From positions 1 to 50,390 of the forward strand of contig CAMAQF010000022.1 of the NCBI GenBank assembly GCA_945860265.1: a stretch of 50,390 bases of DNA, given 5' to 3'. The stretch is from Emticicia agri. Lineage in GTDB: Bacteria > Bacteroidota > Bacteroidia > Cytophagales > Spirosomataceae. The translations under genes were made by a program, and so were the position numbers. Positions 1-7,076 of the stretch are shown here, piece after piece (the stretch's first letter is position 1; each line of letters starts with the position of its first letter). Under the pieces are notes generated by a model. It was given only the letters and a program-made list of their open reading frames with translations. It ran no database searches and was not told the origin of the DNA.

Positions 1-77
1 TGACGAAATTTATCGGAAATAATAGGATAACACTTGAATTATTTTTTAAAAAAATTTTATTGAAAAAAAAACTTGAT

Positions 78-85
78 TATTTTTG
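78..85 (+). promoter_or_regulatory. candidate -7 promoter box before lasso precursor
   Basis: TATTTTTG matches the Bacteroidota TAnnTTTG -7 consensus and lies 22 bases before the precursor ATG at 108. A TTG at 60-62 is the nearest -33 candidate, but the spacing (15) is shorter than the usual 19-21, so the assignment is tentative. Confidence 0.35.
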
Positions 86-107
86 TATAAATAAACCACT
101 ATTTATC

Positions 108-248
108 ATGGAAAATAACTTAGAAAAAAAAGAATTAGAGCAAAATGCTAAAAAAGAATGGGTAAGCCCTGAGATGCAAGAATTAAATCTCAATACTGGT
201 CCCTATATATCTCTTGCTGAAAGTATTTACGCCACTCCATCCTTTTAG
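108..248 (+). CDS. lasso peptide precursor (46 aa)
   Basis: This is a short leader-plus-core RiPP precursor. The leader is Lys/Glu-rich and contains KKEWVSPEMQELNLN, matching the W-x-x-P-x-(L/M)-x-x-L motif bound by lasso B1 proteins; the paeninodin leader is similar. The likely core is GPYISLAESIYATPSF: Gly1 could form an 8-residue macrolactam ring with Glu8, leaving a tail rich in Ser/Thr/Tyr and ending in Phe. An in-frame TTG start at 60 exists, but the ATG at 108 gives the normal short leader. The Thr used for recognition is normally at -2; here it is at -1 if Gly starts the core, so the boundary is not certain. The cyclase, B1, B2, kinases and sulfotransferase nearby support the call. 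The core and any modification are inferred. Confidence 0.85.
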   Translation: MENNLEKKELEQNAKKEWVSPEMQELNLNTGPYISLAESIYATPSF

Positions 249-285
249 TACATGTGTGTAATCAAAACAATTACTTGTTTTTACA

Positions 286-396
286 AAAGAATTAGAGCAA
301 AATGCTGAAGAGGAATGGGTAAGCCCAGATATGGATGCGTTAAATCTTAATGGTAGACTTCTATCATCAATTCCTAAACAATCAGATGGAGCGGAC
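286..396 (+). pseudogene. decayed second lasso precursor, no start codon
   Basis: From 286 the frame reads KELEQNAEEEWVSPDMDALNLN, nearly identical to the leader of the precursor at 108-248, and then diverges completely (GRLLSSIPKQSDGADSK). The frame is open from 262 (after TAA at 259-261), but no ATG, GTG or TTG lies in it before the leader. No Asp or Glu sits at core position 7-9, so a lasso ring could not close. I read it as a tandem duplicate with a changed core that has lost its start. The frame continues to a stop near 498 through the hairpin at 401-463, which is unlikely to be real coding sequence. Confidence 0.6.
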
Positions 397-400
397 TCAA

Positions 401-463
401 AAACAGTTTTGGTTAAATATAAACGAGTAGAACCCACTCGTTTATATTTAACCAAAACTGTTT
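401..463. terminator. 28-bp perfect inverted repeat between convergent genes
   Basis: The arms at 401-428 and 436-463 are perfect reverse complements of 28 bases with a 7-base loop. The element sits between the precursor (+) and the cyclase (-), and the right arm contains the cyclase stop codon. A bidirectional terminator or transcript stabiliser is likely. It lacks a clean U-run beyond the stem, so the mechanism is uncertain. Confidence 0.6.
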
Positions 464-2283
464 CGATTAATCATGTTATCAACTTTATAAATTCTTAACA
501 TTTGTATAGCATTTTTAAACTTGTATTGACTTTCAGATTCAATTGCTGACAAGTTGTATAAACTTAGTTTATTTACTATTATTTCTTGGCTAAAACTTGT
601 GATTTGTTTTTTTATCCAGTATTCTGCAAAAGCTAATGTCATAGCACCATTATATTTTTTTTGAAGTCGAACACTTTCGGGTAGAATATCTAAACAAATA
701 TTTCTAAAAAGCATCCTTGGTAAGTTTTTAGGAGCAAACATTTTAGAAGGAATACTGTAAACAAAGCCTATAAGCCGAATATCAGCCAATGGATAAACAG
801 TTTCCATATTATTTTGGATGGCATATAGGCCTTCTGACTCTGTTCGGTGGCAAGTATGTGGATGACAAATCTCTCTTTTTAAATACTCCTTAAAAGTTAG
901 ATAAAATTTAAATGCCTCCTTATCTACTTGCAACAACTTATTAAACTCCGAATTAGGGTTTAGCAAACTTCTCTGATTTTGAATACTTCTAAATTTCCAA
1001 TTATATGTACCTAAATATTTTGCTTTGAAGTATGATCCTATCTTTTTTATTCCTGATAATTTCCCGTTTTTGATTAATCTGAAAATTTCTCGCCAATCCT
1101 TATTTCCTAAATAATCATAATAATACAAACTTCCACTATTAGATACACATTCGTCGCCAGGAAATCCGCTCATCATATAGCCTACATTATTCTCGCTTCC
1201 TACTTTAAACATAGTGTCTTGCCAAATACAATCAGTAGAACTATATCCACCCATAATTAGATTATTTACTTCCAATTCCTCAAAGACATCTTCATAATGA
1301 AAATCTTCAATTTTATGATGGTTCTCTCGCTTCAAGCCAGCATATTCAATAATTATATTTTGAGTTTCTTGTTCGTCAATTCCTTTTTCTGAATAAGGTC
1401 GAGTTTTATCAGATAGCACAAACGAATAAGTATGTAAACTATTTTTATCAATATTTCGAGAAAGTAGCACCGCAATAGCTGATGAATCTAAACCACCACT
1501 TAATTGGCAACCAATATTTTTTTTAGTACGAGTTCGACAAACTACTGCTTCAGTAAATAGTCTTCGGAGTTCATCATAAATTTCTTCCTCAGTTTTAAAT
1601 GCAGAAATATCAATTGGGCTTAACTCCCAATATTTTTGCTCATTAATATGCTTATTTTTATAATTGAATTTTATAAAGTGAGCAGGTTTTAAACGCTTGA
1701 TATTTTCAAAGAATGTATCTTCAAAAGTCGGTGAAAAATATTTCAGTTCACGAGCAATATAAAGTTTATCTAGTGTAAGATTTACTCCTTGCACCGACTT
1801 AATCGTATGGATGCTGGTCGAAAAAAGCAAATAATTCTCATCACAATAATGGAAAAGTGGTTTGATACCCAAATGGTCTTTCGCCATGAAAAGTGTCTGC
1901 TCTTGTTTGTCCCAAACCACAAACGAAAAATCACCAATGAAGTGTTCAATACATTTTTCTTGATAAAATGTATAGGCAGCTAAGATATACTCATGGTCAG
2001 ATTTTTCATGAGGTTTTTCTAAACTAATTTTGGCTGCAATTTCATCACGGTTATCAATTCGGCACGTAGCCGCCAAAACATAACGTTCATTCTGACAAAT
2101 GCTGGTAGTATTGACTGATTCGGGGGTATTAAGCAAAAATTTATTACAAATAAAAACCTCGTCTGTTTGATAAATACCGATAGCGTCCCCTTGAAAAAAA
2201 CTCATGGAATGCGTCATTTGAGCTGCAACTTCCGAGATACTTATTTGAGCGTCTAAAGCAATACATCCAAAAAATTGTGACAT
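448..2283 (-). CDS. asparagine synthetase-like lasso cyclase
   Basis: This is the lasso macrolactam synthetase (C protein). It should adenylate the ring Glu side chain and form the isopeptide bond with the core N-terminus. The N-terminal third is a glutamine-amidotransferase-like fold (DFSFVVWDKQEQTLFMAKDHLGIKPLF) without an N-terminal catalytic Cys. The ATP-pyrophosphatase signature SGGLDSSAIA follows near residue 270, then an Asn-synthase domain. At about 610 aa it has normal length. The frame also opens at 2316 (MFFVFNSLLFSM); the start at 2283 (MSQFFGCIALD) matches the family N-terminus better. Absence of the Cys and the location beside the precursor, B1 and B2 separate it from primary AsnB. 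Confidence 0.88.
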   Translation of the reverse strand: MSQFFGCIALDAQISISEVAAQMTHSMSFFQGDAIGIYQTDEVFICNKFLLNTPESVNTTSICQNERYVLAATCRIDNRDEIAAKISLEKPHEKSDHEYILAAYTFYQEKCIEHFIGDFSFVVWDKQEQTLFMAKDHLGIKPLFHYCDENYLLFSTSIHTIKSVQGVNLTLDKLYIARELKYFSPTFEDTFFENIKRLKPAHFIKFNYKNKHINEQKYWELSPIDISAFKTEEEIYDELRRLFTEAVVCRTRTKKNIGCQLSGGLDSSAIAVLLSRNIDKNSLHTYSFVLSDKTRPYSEKGIDEQETQNIIIEYAGLKRENHHKIEDFHYEDVFEELEVNNLIMGGYSSTDCIWQDTMFKVGSENNVGYMMSGFPGDECVSNSGSLYYYDYLGNKDWREIFRLIKNGKLSGIKKIGSYFKAKYLGTYNWKFRSIQNQRSLLNPNSEFNKLLQVDKEAFKFYLTFKEYLKREICHPHTCHRTESEGLYAIQNNMETVYPLADIRLIGFVYSIPSKMFAPKNLPRMLFRNICLDILPESVRLQKKYNGAMTLAFAEYWIKKQITSFSQEIIVNKLSLYNLSAIESESQYKFKNAIQMLRIYKVDNMINRNSFG

Positions 2284-2330
2284 AGAAAAAAGAAGGCTAT
2301 TGAATACGAAAAACATTTTTAAATCTAATC

Positions 2331-2338
2331 CAAAAGTA
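2331..2338 (-). promoter_or_regulatory. candidate -7 box for the cyclase gene
   Basis: On the minus strand this reads TACTTTTG, a TAnnTTTG match, 14 bases upstream of the first possible cyclase ATG. The 48-base gap to the kinase gene at 2365 must hold both divergent promoters. No good -33 box was found. Confidence 0.35.
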
Positions 2339-2364
2339 CGTAATTTGTAGAAAAAAACATATTA

Positions 2365-3306
2365 ATGACGTACAAATATCTTGCTTTCGGCATTCCGATA
2401 ATATCAAGCGTTGAGTTACCAGCTTTCGTAGAATATTCAGACGAAATAAATATTAAACCCATCCATGTTTCACTGGGAAAAACCCTTGAAACTTTACAAA
2501 ACCCAGCATTAGAAGAAAAACCTTTTTCGAGTTTCAATGAAAACGAGCTGCTATACACTGTGCCGAATGTAGCCCGCTACTATATACGAAATGGTGAACA
2601 AATAATCATCGAATATTTAGAAGGTGATTGGAGCGAAATCCTATTATTTTTTTACTCCAATTGTATGGCTGCGGCATTATTTCAAAGAGATTTAATACCG
2701 TTTCATGTTTCTGGTGTTTTTGTCAACGAAAACAAAGTATTACTTTTTGCTGCTCCATCACGAACGGGTAAATCTACAACCTCTGTTATGCTACAACAAA
2801 AGGGCTACCCACCATTTACGGATGATACAGCCATATTAAGTGTTGAAGATGGCAAATGCTTTGCCCAAGCTTCCTACCCGATGATTCGACTGTGGCAAAA
2901 TAGTATTACCCAACAAACTGTTTTAGCAGAAAATAAAAAGCAAAGTATCATAACCAATATTGAAATAGATAAATACGGATTTGTCTTTCATCAGCAATTT
3001 GTAACAGAAAAGGTTGAGGTCGCTGGGATTGTATTCTTAGAAGTGGAAGGCAATGAAATACAAATTCAGAAAAATAAACTAAATGTAGCCATACAGCATT
3101 TAGGCAATAATATTTACCGCAAACAGTGGCTCAGTGGCATGAAAAAGCAAGTTTTGCAATTTAAGCAACTAACAAGTATAGTGAATGACGTACCAACCTG
3201 GATGGCCACTCGGCCAAAAACACAAGCAACTTTTGAAAGTTTTGCCGATGCCATTGAACAACAAATAATTGAAAAAATAAATAGTTATGAGCTTGCAGAT
3301 AAGTGA
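2365..3306 (+). CDS. HPr kinase/phosphorylase-like peptide kinase, copy 1
   Basis: A 313-aa protein of the HprK-like kinases found in lasso clusters. In the paeninodin pathway such a kinase phosphorylates a C-terminal Ser of the peptide. A P-loop (APSRTGKSTT, about residues 130-140) is followed by FTDDTAIL, resembling the HprK acidic motif, and by SYPMIRLW. The second copy at 5422 has SAPSGFGKSTT, so this copy has Arg-Thr where a Gly is usual, though the GKST core is intact. It starts 48 bases from the divergent cyclase and overlaps the sulfotransferase frame by 20 bases, so the two are probably co-transcribed. The acceptor residue is unknown; Ser15 or Thr13 of the core are possible. Confidence 0.8.
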   Translation: MTYKYLAFGIPIISSVELPAFVEYSDEINIKPIHVSLGKTLETLQNPALEEKPFSSFNENELLYTVPNVARYYIRNGEQIIIEYLEGDWSEILLFFYSNCMAAALFQRDLIPFHVSGVFVNENKVLLFAAPSRTGKSTTSVMLQQKGYPPFTDDTAILSVEDGKCFAQASYPMIRLWQNSITQQTVLAENKKQSIITNIEIDKYGFVFHQQFVTEKVEVAGIVFLEVEGNEIQIQKNKLNVAIQHLGNNIYRKQWLSGMKKQVLQFKQLTSIVNDVPTWMATRPKTQATFESFADAIEQQIIEKINSYELADK

Positions 3307-4189
3307 TTTTGTGATGAATTCGGAAACAAATTTATTGACAGATGCTACTTCTCAAAAACAAATTGTTTGGTTGGCATCTTATCCGAAATCAGGCAATACT
3401 TGGTTTCGTTCGTTTCTGACAGCCCTTTTAAAAGAAAAAGAAGTCGATTTAAACCAGATGGCAACGGATGGAATATTTTCGGGAAAAAACTACCTTGAAA
3501 ATATTTTAGACCTCAATTCTGACTATTTGAGCAGACAGCAAATAGAATTTTTTCAACGAATTGCTTTTACTCATTTATCAGCAAAAAGTAAAAAGCAACT
3601 TTTTATTAAAATTCATGATGCTTTTACTTGCTCCCAAGTCGATGGTTTACCTTTAATTCCCGAAGAACCAACGCAATTAGCTATCTATTTGCTACGAAAT
3701 CCGTTAGATGTGGCCTTATCATTGGCGAATCACATTGGAAAATCGAGCGAGAAAGCGATTGAGAAATATATTATTAATCCATCGGGGAGTTTTGCTTCCT
3801 TACACAATTCGGCTAATAATCAGTTTTATCAACCACTTGGCACTTGGTCGATGCACGTACAAAGTTGGTTAGAAAAACCAGAATTCCCTGTACATTTTAT
3901 TCGCTACGAAGACATGAAAGCAAAGCCTTTCGAGACCTTCAAATTGGCTGTGCAAGCTATTTGTTTAGCATTTAGTGATGAGCAGATACAATTTGCGATT
4001 GATGAAACCCAATTTGAAAAACTGCAAAAAAAAGAACAAGAAAAAGGTTTTAAAGAAAAGCAAATTCCGACATCCAGTTTCTTTTTTAAGGGAGAAGTGG
4101 GGCGATGGAAAGAAGAATTGAGCAACGAACAAATAGAAAAAATAAGAGCAATAAACGAACCCATGATGCGTCGTTTTGGGTATTGGTAA
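3287..4189 (+). CDS. PAPS-dependent sulfotransferase
   Basis: A 300-aa sulfotransferase transferring sulfate from PAPS to a hydroxyl. The 5'-phosphosulfate loop is YPKSGNTWFRSF (about residues 33-44, with the catalytic-type Lys). The 3'-phosphate motif is LLRNPLDVALSLANHIG, and near the C-terminus FKGEVGRWKEEL matches the usual FRKGxxGxWK element. It overlaps the kinase upstream; an alternative ATG at 3314 would remove the overlap. It lies between the first-copy kinase and the ruined B1/B2, and has no counterpart in the second copy. A role in sulfating the lasso peptide (Tyr3, Tyr11, Ser or Thr) is inferred from context and from the APS kinase at 9252-9770. Confidence 0.85.
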   Translation: MSLQISDFVMNSETNLLTDATSQKQIVWLASYPKSGNTWFRSFLTALLKEKEVDLNQMATDGIFSGKNYLENILDLNSDYLSRQQIEFFQRIAFTHLSAKSKKQLFIKIHDAFTCSQVDGLPLIPEEPTQLAIYLLRNPLDVALSLANHIGKSSEKAIEKYIINPSGSFASLHNSANNQFYQPLGTWSMHVQSWLEKPEFPVHFIRYEDMKAKPFETFKLAVQAICLAFSDEQIQFAIDETQFEKLQKKEQEKGFKEKQIPTSSFFFKGEVGRWKEELSNEQIEKIRAINEPMMRRFGYW

Positions 4190-4209
4190 TCATTAAAAAT
4201 AAAATTAGC

Positions 4210-4470
4210 ATGAAATATCAAATCAACATAGACAAAATTTTATTCACCTAATTAGGGGATGAAGGGGTAGTTTATGACACCGAAAAAAACGAATATATTT
4301 CGCTTAATGAAACAATTTTCAAAATCCTAAAAGGTGTTGAAGATAGCTTAACAAACTAGCAAATAGTTATAAAACTTTGCGATGACTAAATTGTTTCGGA
4401 AGAGAATTGTAAGCAAGAAGTGTTGAACGCTCTTTTAAAATTAATGAAAAAAGAGTACATTATAGAATGA
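4210..4470 (+). pseudogene. PqqD-like lasso B1 protein, copy 1, three nonsense codons
   Basis: Colinear without indels with the intact B1 at 6384-6644 (for example LGDEGVVYDTEKNEYISLNE). It has TAA at 4249-4251 (Gln14, CAA in the intact copy), TAG at 4357-4359 (Glu50, GAG) and TAA at 4387-4389 (Tyr60, TAT). It ends with the same ATGA overlap into the B2 copy as the intact pair. The coding frame is otherwise well kept, so inactivation looks recent. Confidence 0.85.
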
Positions 4471-4805
4471 AAGTAGGGTTAAAAATAAAACGCTTTATCA
4501 AGCTCAGTACTCGTCAAAAAGTTTTATTGCTTACGGTACTTCTTATCTCGTTGTATAGTTATTTTTTGTTCCGTTTTTTTAAGCATTCAGCTAAATTTGG
4601 ACATGCAGATAAAGAATTTATAAGCCATAAAACCATTAATATGGCTTTGGTGAAAGACATTAGTTTTACTATCAGCGTTGTGAAAAACTATACTCCGTGG
4701 GAAAATGTTTGTCGGCACCAAACATATCAGGAGATGCTACTATGCAGATTTTATCAGATTCCTTATTTTCTGAAAGGGATAAAATTCCTAGGAAGTGACT
4801 CATGA
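4467..4805 (+). pseudogene. lasso B2 leader peptidase, copy 1, C-terminally truncated
   Basis: The first 100 or so residues closely match the intact B2 at 6641-7072, including the Cys-bearing segment WENVCRHQ. Homology stops at IPY (about 4768), and the rest of the frame is unrelated to the stop at 4805. The conserved GHAW His segment is missing, so it should not be catalytic. The break lies just before the opposing YkgJ-family gene, which marks the junction of the duplication or an insertion. Confidence 0.8.
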
Positions 4806-5300
4806 TTTTTTCTGTATAAGTTTATTGAGCAATACTCGAAGGCTCACAATTTTAAGGAATAATTGTTTGTGTTGAAGAATTTTAGCACATGGTTTTGGTG
4901 TAATCTCTGTCAAGAGTTGTTGTAATGTATGGTTCTTATAATCAGTAATTAAACTTGCCATTTCCATTACTTGTTTTCGAGTTTCCAAGGCCAACAGTAT
5001 TTGGTTTTCGGCATCATTAAAAGTAATTTCATTGGTGCGTACCTTTTGTAGTGGTTCACAAATAAATTTTGAACAACAATTGGGTCTGGGTTTATCGTAA
5101 ATTGTACAAGTTTTATTGAATAATTGACAAGGTTGTTCAAAGAAAATTTTGCTATCTGATGTAGAAAATGTGGGCAAACCCAAAGATTTGGCTAATAACT
5201 CATCCTCGCGATTTTTAATATTAGCTTTCGTAAATAAAGTGCCATCGCAACACATTCCGCATTGCATACAGATTTTAGAAAAACTTAAATCAATTTCCAT
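4800..5300 (-). CDS. YkgJ-family cysteine-cluster protein
   Basis: A 166-aa protein of the zinc/iron-chelating CxxCxxCC family. The N-terminal CMQCGMCC motif (residues 12-19) is followed by more Cys in PCQLFNKTCTIYDKPRPNCC and KFICEP, typical of the family. The function of these proteins is not well defined. It faces the truncated B2 and diverges from kinase copy 2, so it splits the two lasso sub-blocks. Whether it belongs to the pathway or is an inserted passenger cannot be decided from sequence. Confidence 0.75.
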   Translation of the reverse strand: MEIDLSFSKICMQCGMCCDGTLFTKANIKNREDELLAKSLGLPTFSTSDSKIFFEQPCQLFNKTCTIYDKPRPNCCSKFICEPLQKVRTNEITFNDAENQILLALETRKQVMEMASLITDYKNHTLQQLLTEITPKPCAKILQHKQLFLKIVSLRVLLNKLIQKKS

Positions 5301-5337
5301 AGATTCACTAGCATTACAAATAATTATGAATAAAGTA

Positions 5338-5382
5338 TATCATTAACTCCCAAAATTATTATAATTTTGGGAGTTAATGATA
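5338..5382. repeat. 21-bp perfect inverted repeat in divergent promoter region
   Basis: Arms at 5338-5358 and 5362-5382 are perfect complements with a 3-base loop. The element lies between two gene starts (YkgJ-like at 5300 minus, kinase copy 2 at 5422 plus), where a terminator is not expected. It could be an operator, a leader hairpin or a relic of the rearrangement that made the duplication. Confidence 0.6.
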
Positions 5383-5421
5383 ACAAAATGTAAATTAATA
5401 TTAGGATAAAAACATAGCTAC

Positions 5422-6369
5422 TTGGAACTTTACAAATATCAAGCTTTCGGATTACCAATTATATCAGAAATTGAGTTACCCGCCTTAATGCCCCTTGGTA
5501 ATCTTACAGAAAAGTTAAATTTAATATATGTTAAACATGGTAAAACACCCAAAGACCTCAAAAATGAAAATGTAGAAGAAAGAAACATTTTTTTGCTCAA
5601 TGAACAAGAGCTTCTATTTGAAATAAAGGGTATAGCACGATATTATGTTTCAGATGGTACTCAAGTTATCATTGAACCTATGAGCGATAAATGGTCAGAA
5701 ATATTATTGTATTTTTACTGCAATTGTATAGCGTCTGTTTTGTATCAGAGAGGTTTTATTCCAATTCATGCGTCTGGCGTTTTTGTTGACGAAAACAGTG
5801 TACTATTAATTTCAGCTCCCTCGGGATTTGGCAAATCCACAACCGCAATAAAACTTGCAGAATTAGGTTATAATGTATTTAGTGATGATACAGTAATTAT
5901 AAACATTGGAAGTACAGCATGCCATGTAACGGCTTCATATCCCATGATACGGCAGTGGCAAGATACAATTGATAACCAACAATTATTAAGTGAAGTCGAG
6001 AAGAAAGAAATTTGGGACGAGATTGAGCTAAATAAGTTTGGTTTTCATTTTCATGAAACTTTTGAGGTAAAGGCAGTAAAAATCTCAGGTATTGTATTTT
6101 TATCAAAAGAAGGGACAGAGATAGGTATCCAAGCACTAACGCCAACAGCCGCACTCCAGCAATTAGGAACAAATGTTTATCGAAAAGGATGGGTAACTGC
6201 CATGAAAAAGCAGATTTTGTTATATAATCACCTCACTGAAATTAGTAGCAAGATACCGATGTGGATGGCAAGTCGTCCTGAAAATGCAAATACTTATGAT
6301 ACTTTTAGTCGAGAAATTGAAAAACAAATTATTTTAAACATACAAACAAAAACAGCCTCTACATATTAA
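5422..6369 (+). CDS. HPr kinase-like peptide kinase, copy 2
   Basis: A 315-aa paralogue of the kinase at 2365-3306, alignable end to end (YKYQAFGLPIIS at the N-terminus, SYPMIRQW, YRKGWVTAMKKQ, MWMASRP). The P-loop SAPSGFGKSTT keeps the consensus Gly, followed by FSDDTVII. The start is TTG at 5422, at the position equivalent to the ATG of copy 1. It is 14 bases before the intact B1 and forms the kinase-B1-B2-nucleotidyltransferase operon. It is the likelier housekeeping kinase of the pathway because its partners are intact; both may act on the same peptide or on different ones. Confidence 0.8.
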   Translation: MELYKYQAFGLPIISEIELPALMPLGNLTEKLNLIYVKHGKTPKDLKNENVEERNIFLLNEQELLFEIKGIARYYVSDGTQVIIEPMSDKWSEILLYFYCNCIASVLYQRGFIPIHASGVFVDENSVLLISAPSGFGKSTTAIKLAELGYNVFSDDTVIINIGSTACHVTASYPMIRQWQDTIDNQQLLSEVEKKEIWDEIELNKFGFHFHETFEVKAVKISGIVFLSKEGTEIGIQALTPTAALQQLGTNVYRKGWVTAMKKQILLYNHLTEISSKIPMWMASRPENANTYDTFSREIEKQIILNIQTKTASTY

Positions 6370-6383
6370 AATACTTTTTAATC

Positions 6384-6644
6384 ATGACGTACAAGTTAAA
6401 TGCACAAAAAATACTCTTTACTCAATTAGGGGACGAAGGAGTTTTATACGATACCCAAACAAATGAGTATATTTCGCTTAATGAAACATTTTTCAAAATA
6501 CTAAAAGGTGTTGAAGATAGCTTACCTATCGAGCAAATAGTAACAAAACTTTGTGATGAATATCGTATTTCGGAAGAGAATTGTAATCAAGAAGTGAAAA
6601 ATGCACTTTCAAAATTAGTGGAAAAAGAGTATATTATTGAATGA
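6384..6644 (+). CDS. PqqD-like lasso B1 (precursor recognition)
   Basis: An 86-aa RiPP recognition element of the PqqD type that binds the precursor leader and presents it to B2. Typical features are GDEGVLYDTQTNEYISLNE (beta strands that bind the leader) and the C-terminal helices ending in VEKEYIIE. It overlaps B2 by four bases (ATGA), consistent with translational coupling. Its disabled twin is at 4210-4470. Confidence 0.88.
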   Translation: MTYKLNAQKILFTQLGDEGVLYDTQTNEYISLNETFFKILKGVEDSLPIEQIVTKLCDEYRISEENCNQEVKNALSKLVEKEYIIE

Positions 6645-7072
6645 AAGTAGGGTTAAAAATAAAACGCTTTACAAAACTTAGCATTCGTCAAAAAGTTTTA
6701 TTGTTTTCGGTACTTCTGATGTCGTTGTATAGTTATTTTTTGTTCCGTTTTTTTAAGCATTCGGCTAAATTTGGTTATGCAGATAAGGAATTTATAAGTC
6801 ATAAAACCATTGATATGATTTTGGTTAAAGATATTAGTTTTGCTATCAGAGTTATGAAAAACTATACTCCATGGGAAAATGTTTGTCGGCATCAGGCATA
6901 TCAGGCGATGTTGTTATGCAGTTTTTTTCATATTCCTTATCAGATTTTTGTCGGATTTAAAAAAAGTGAGGAGGGGAAAATTGAAGGTCATGCATGGACA
7001 ACGGTAAACGGAGAGATTATCACAGGTTATTGTATAGTAGAAGAATACACGATTCAAGCAATTTATAGTTAA
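6641..7072 (+). CDS. lasso B2 transglutaminase-like leader peptidase
   Basis: A 143-aa cysteine protease of the transglutaminase-like fold, the normal length for split B2 proteins; it removes the leader before ring closure. A basic, hydrophobic N-terminal part is followed by WENVCRHQAYQAMLLC (catalytic Cys82 by position) and EGHAWTTVNGE (His117). Many B2 proteins have Asp where this one has Asn123 in VNG, so the third catalytic residue needs an alignment. It is coupled to B1 by a 4-base overlap and followed 4 bases later by the nucleotidyltransferase-like gene. Confidence 0.87.
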   Translation: MKVGLKIKRFTKLSIRQKVLLFSVLLMSLYSYFLFRFFKHSAKFGYADKEFISHKTIDMILVKDISFAIRVMKNYTPWENVCRHQAYQAMLLCSFFHIPYQIFVGFKKSEEGKIEGHAWTTVNGEIITGYCIVEEYTIQAIYS

Positions 7073-7076
7073 ACTA

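Noticed and set aside
60..107. Upstream extension of the precursor from a TTG codon
   Set aside because: The added codons form an AT-rich tail unlike a lasso leader, and a -7 box lies inside it; the ATG at 108 fits better.
448..2316. Primary asparagine synthetase (asnB)
   Set aside because: It lacks the N-terminal catalytic Cys of glutamine-dependent AsnB and is embedded among lasso genes, so cyclase is preferred.
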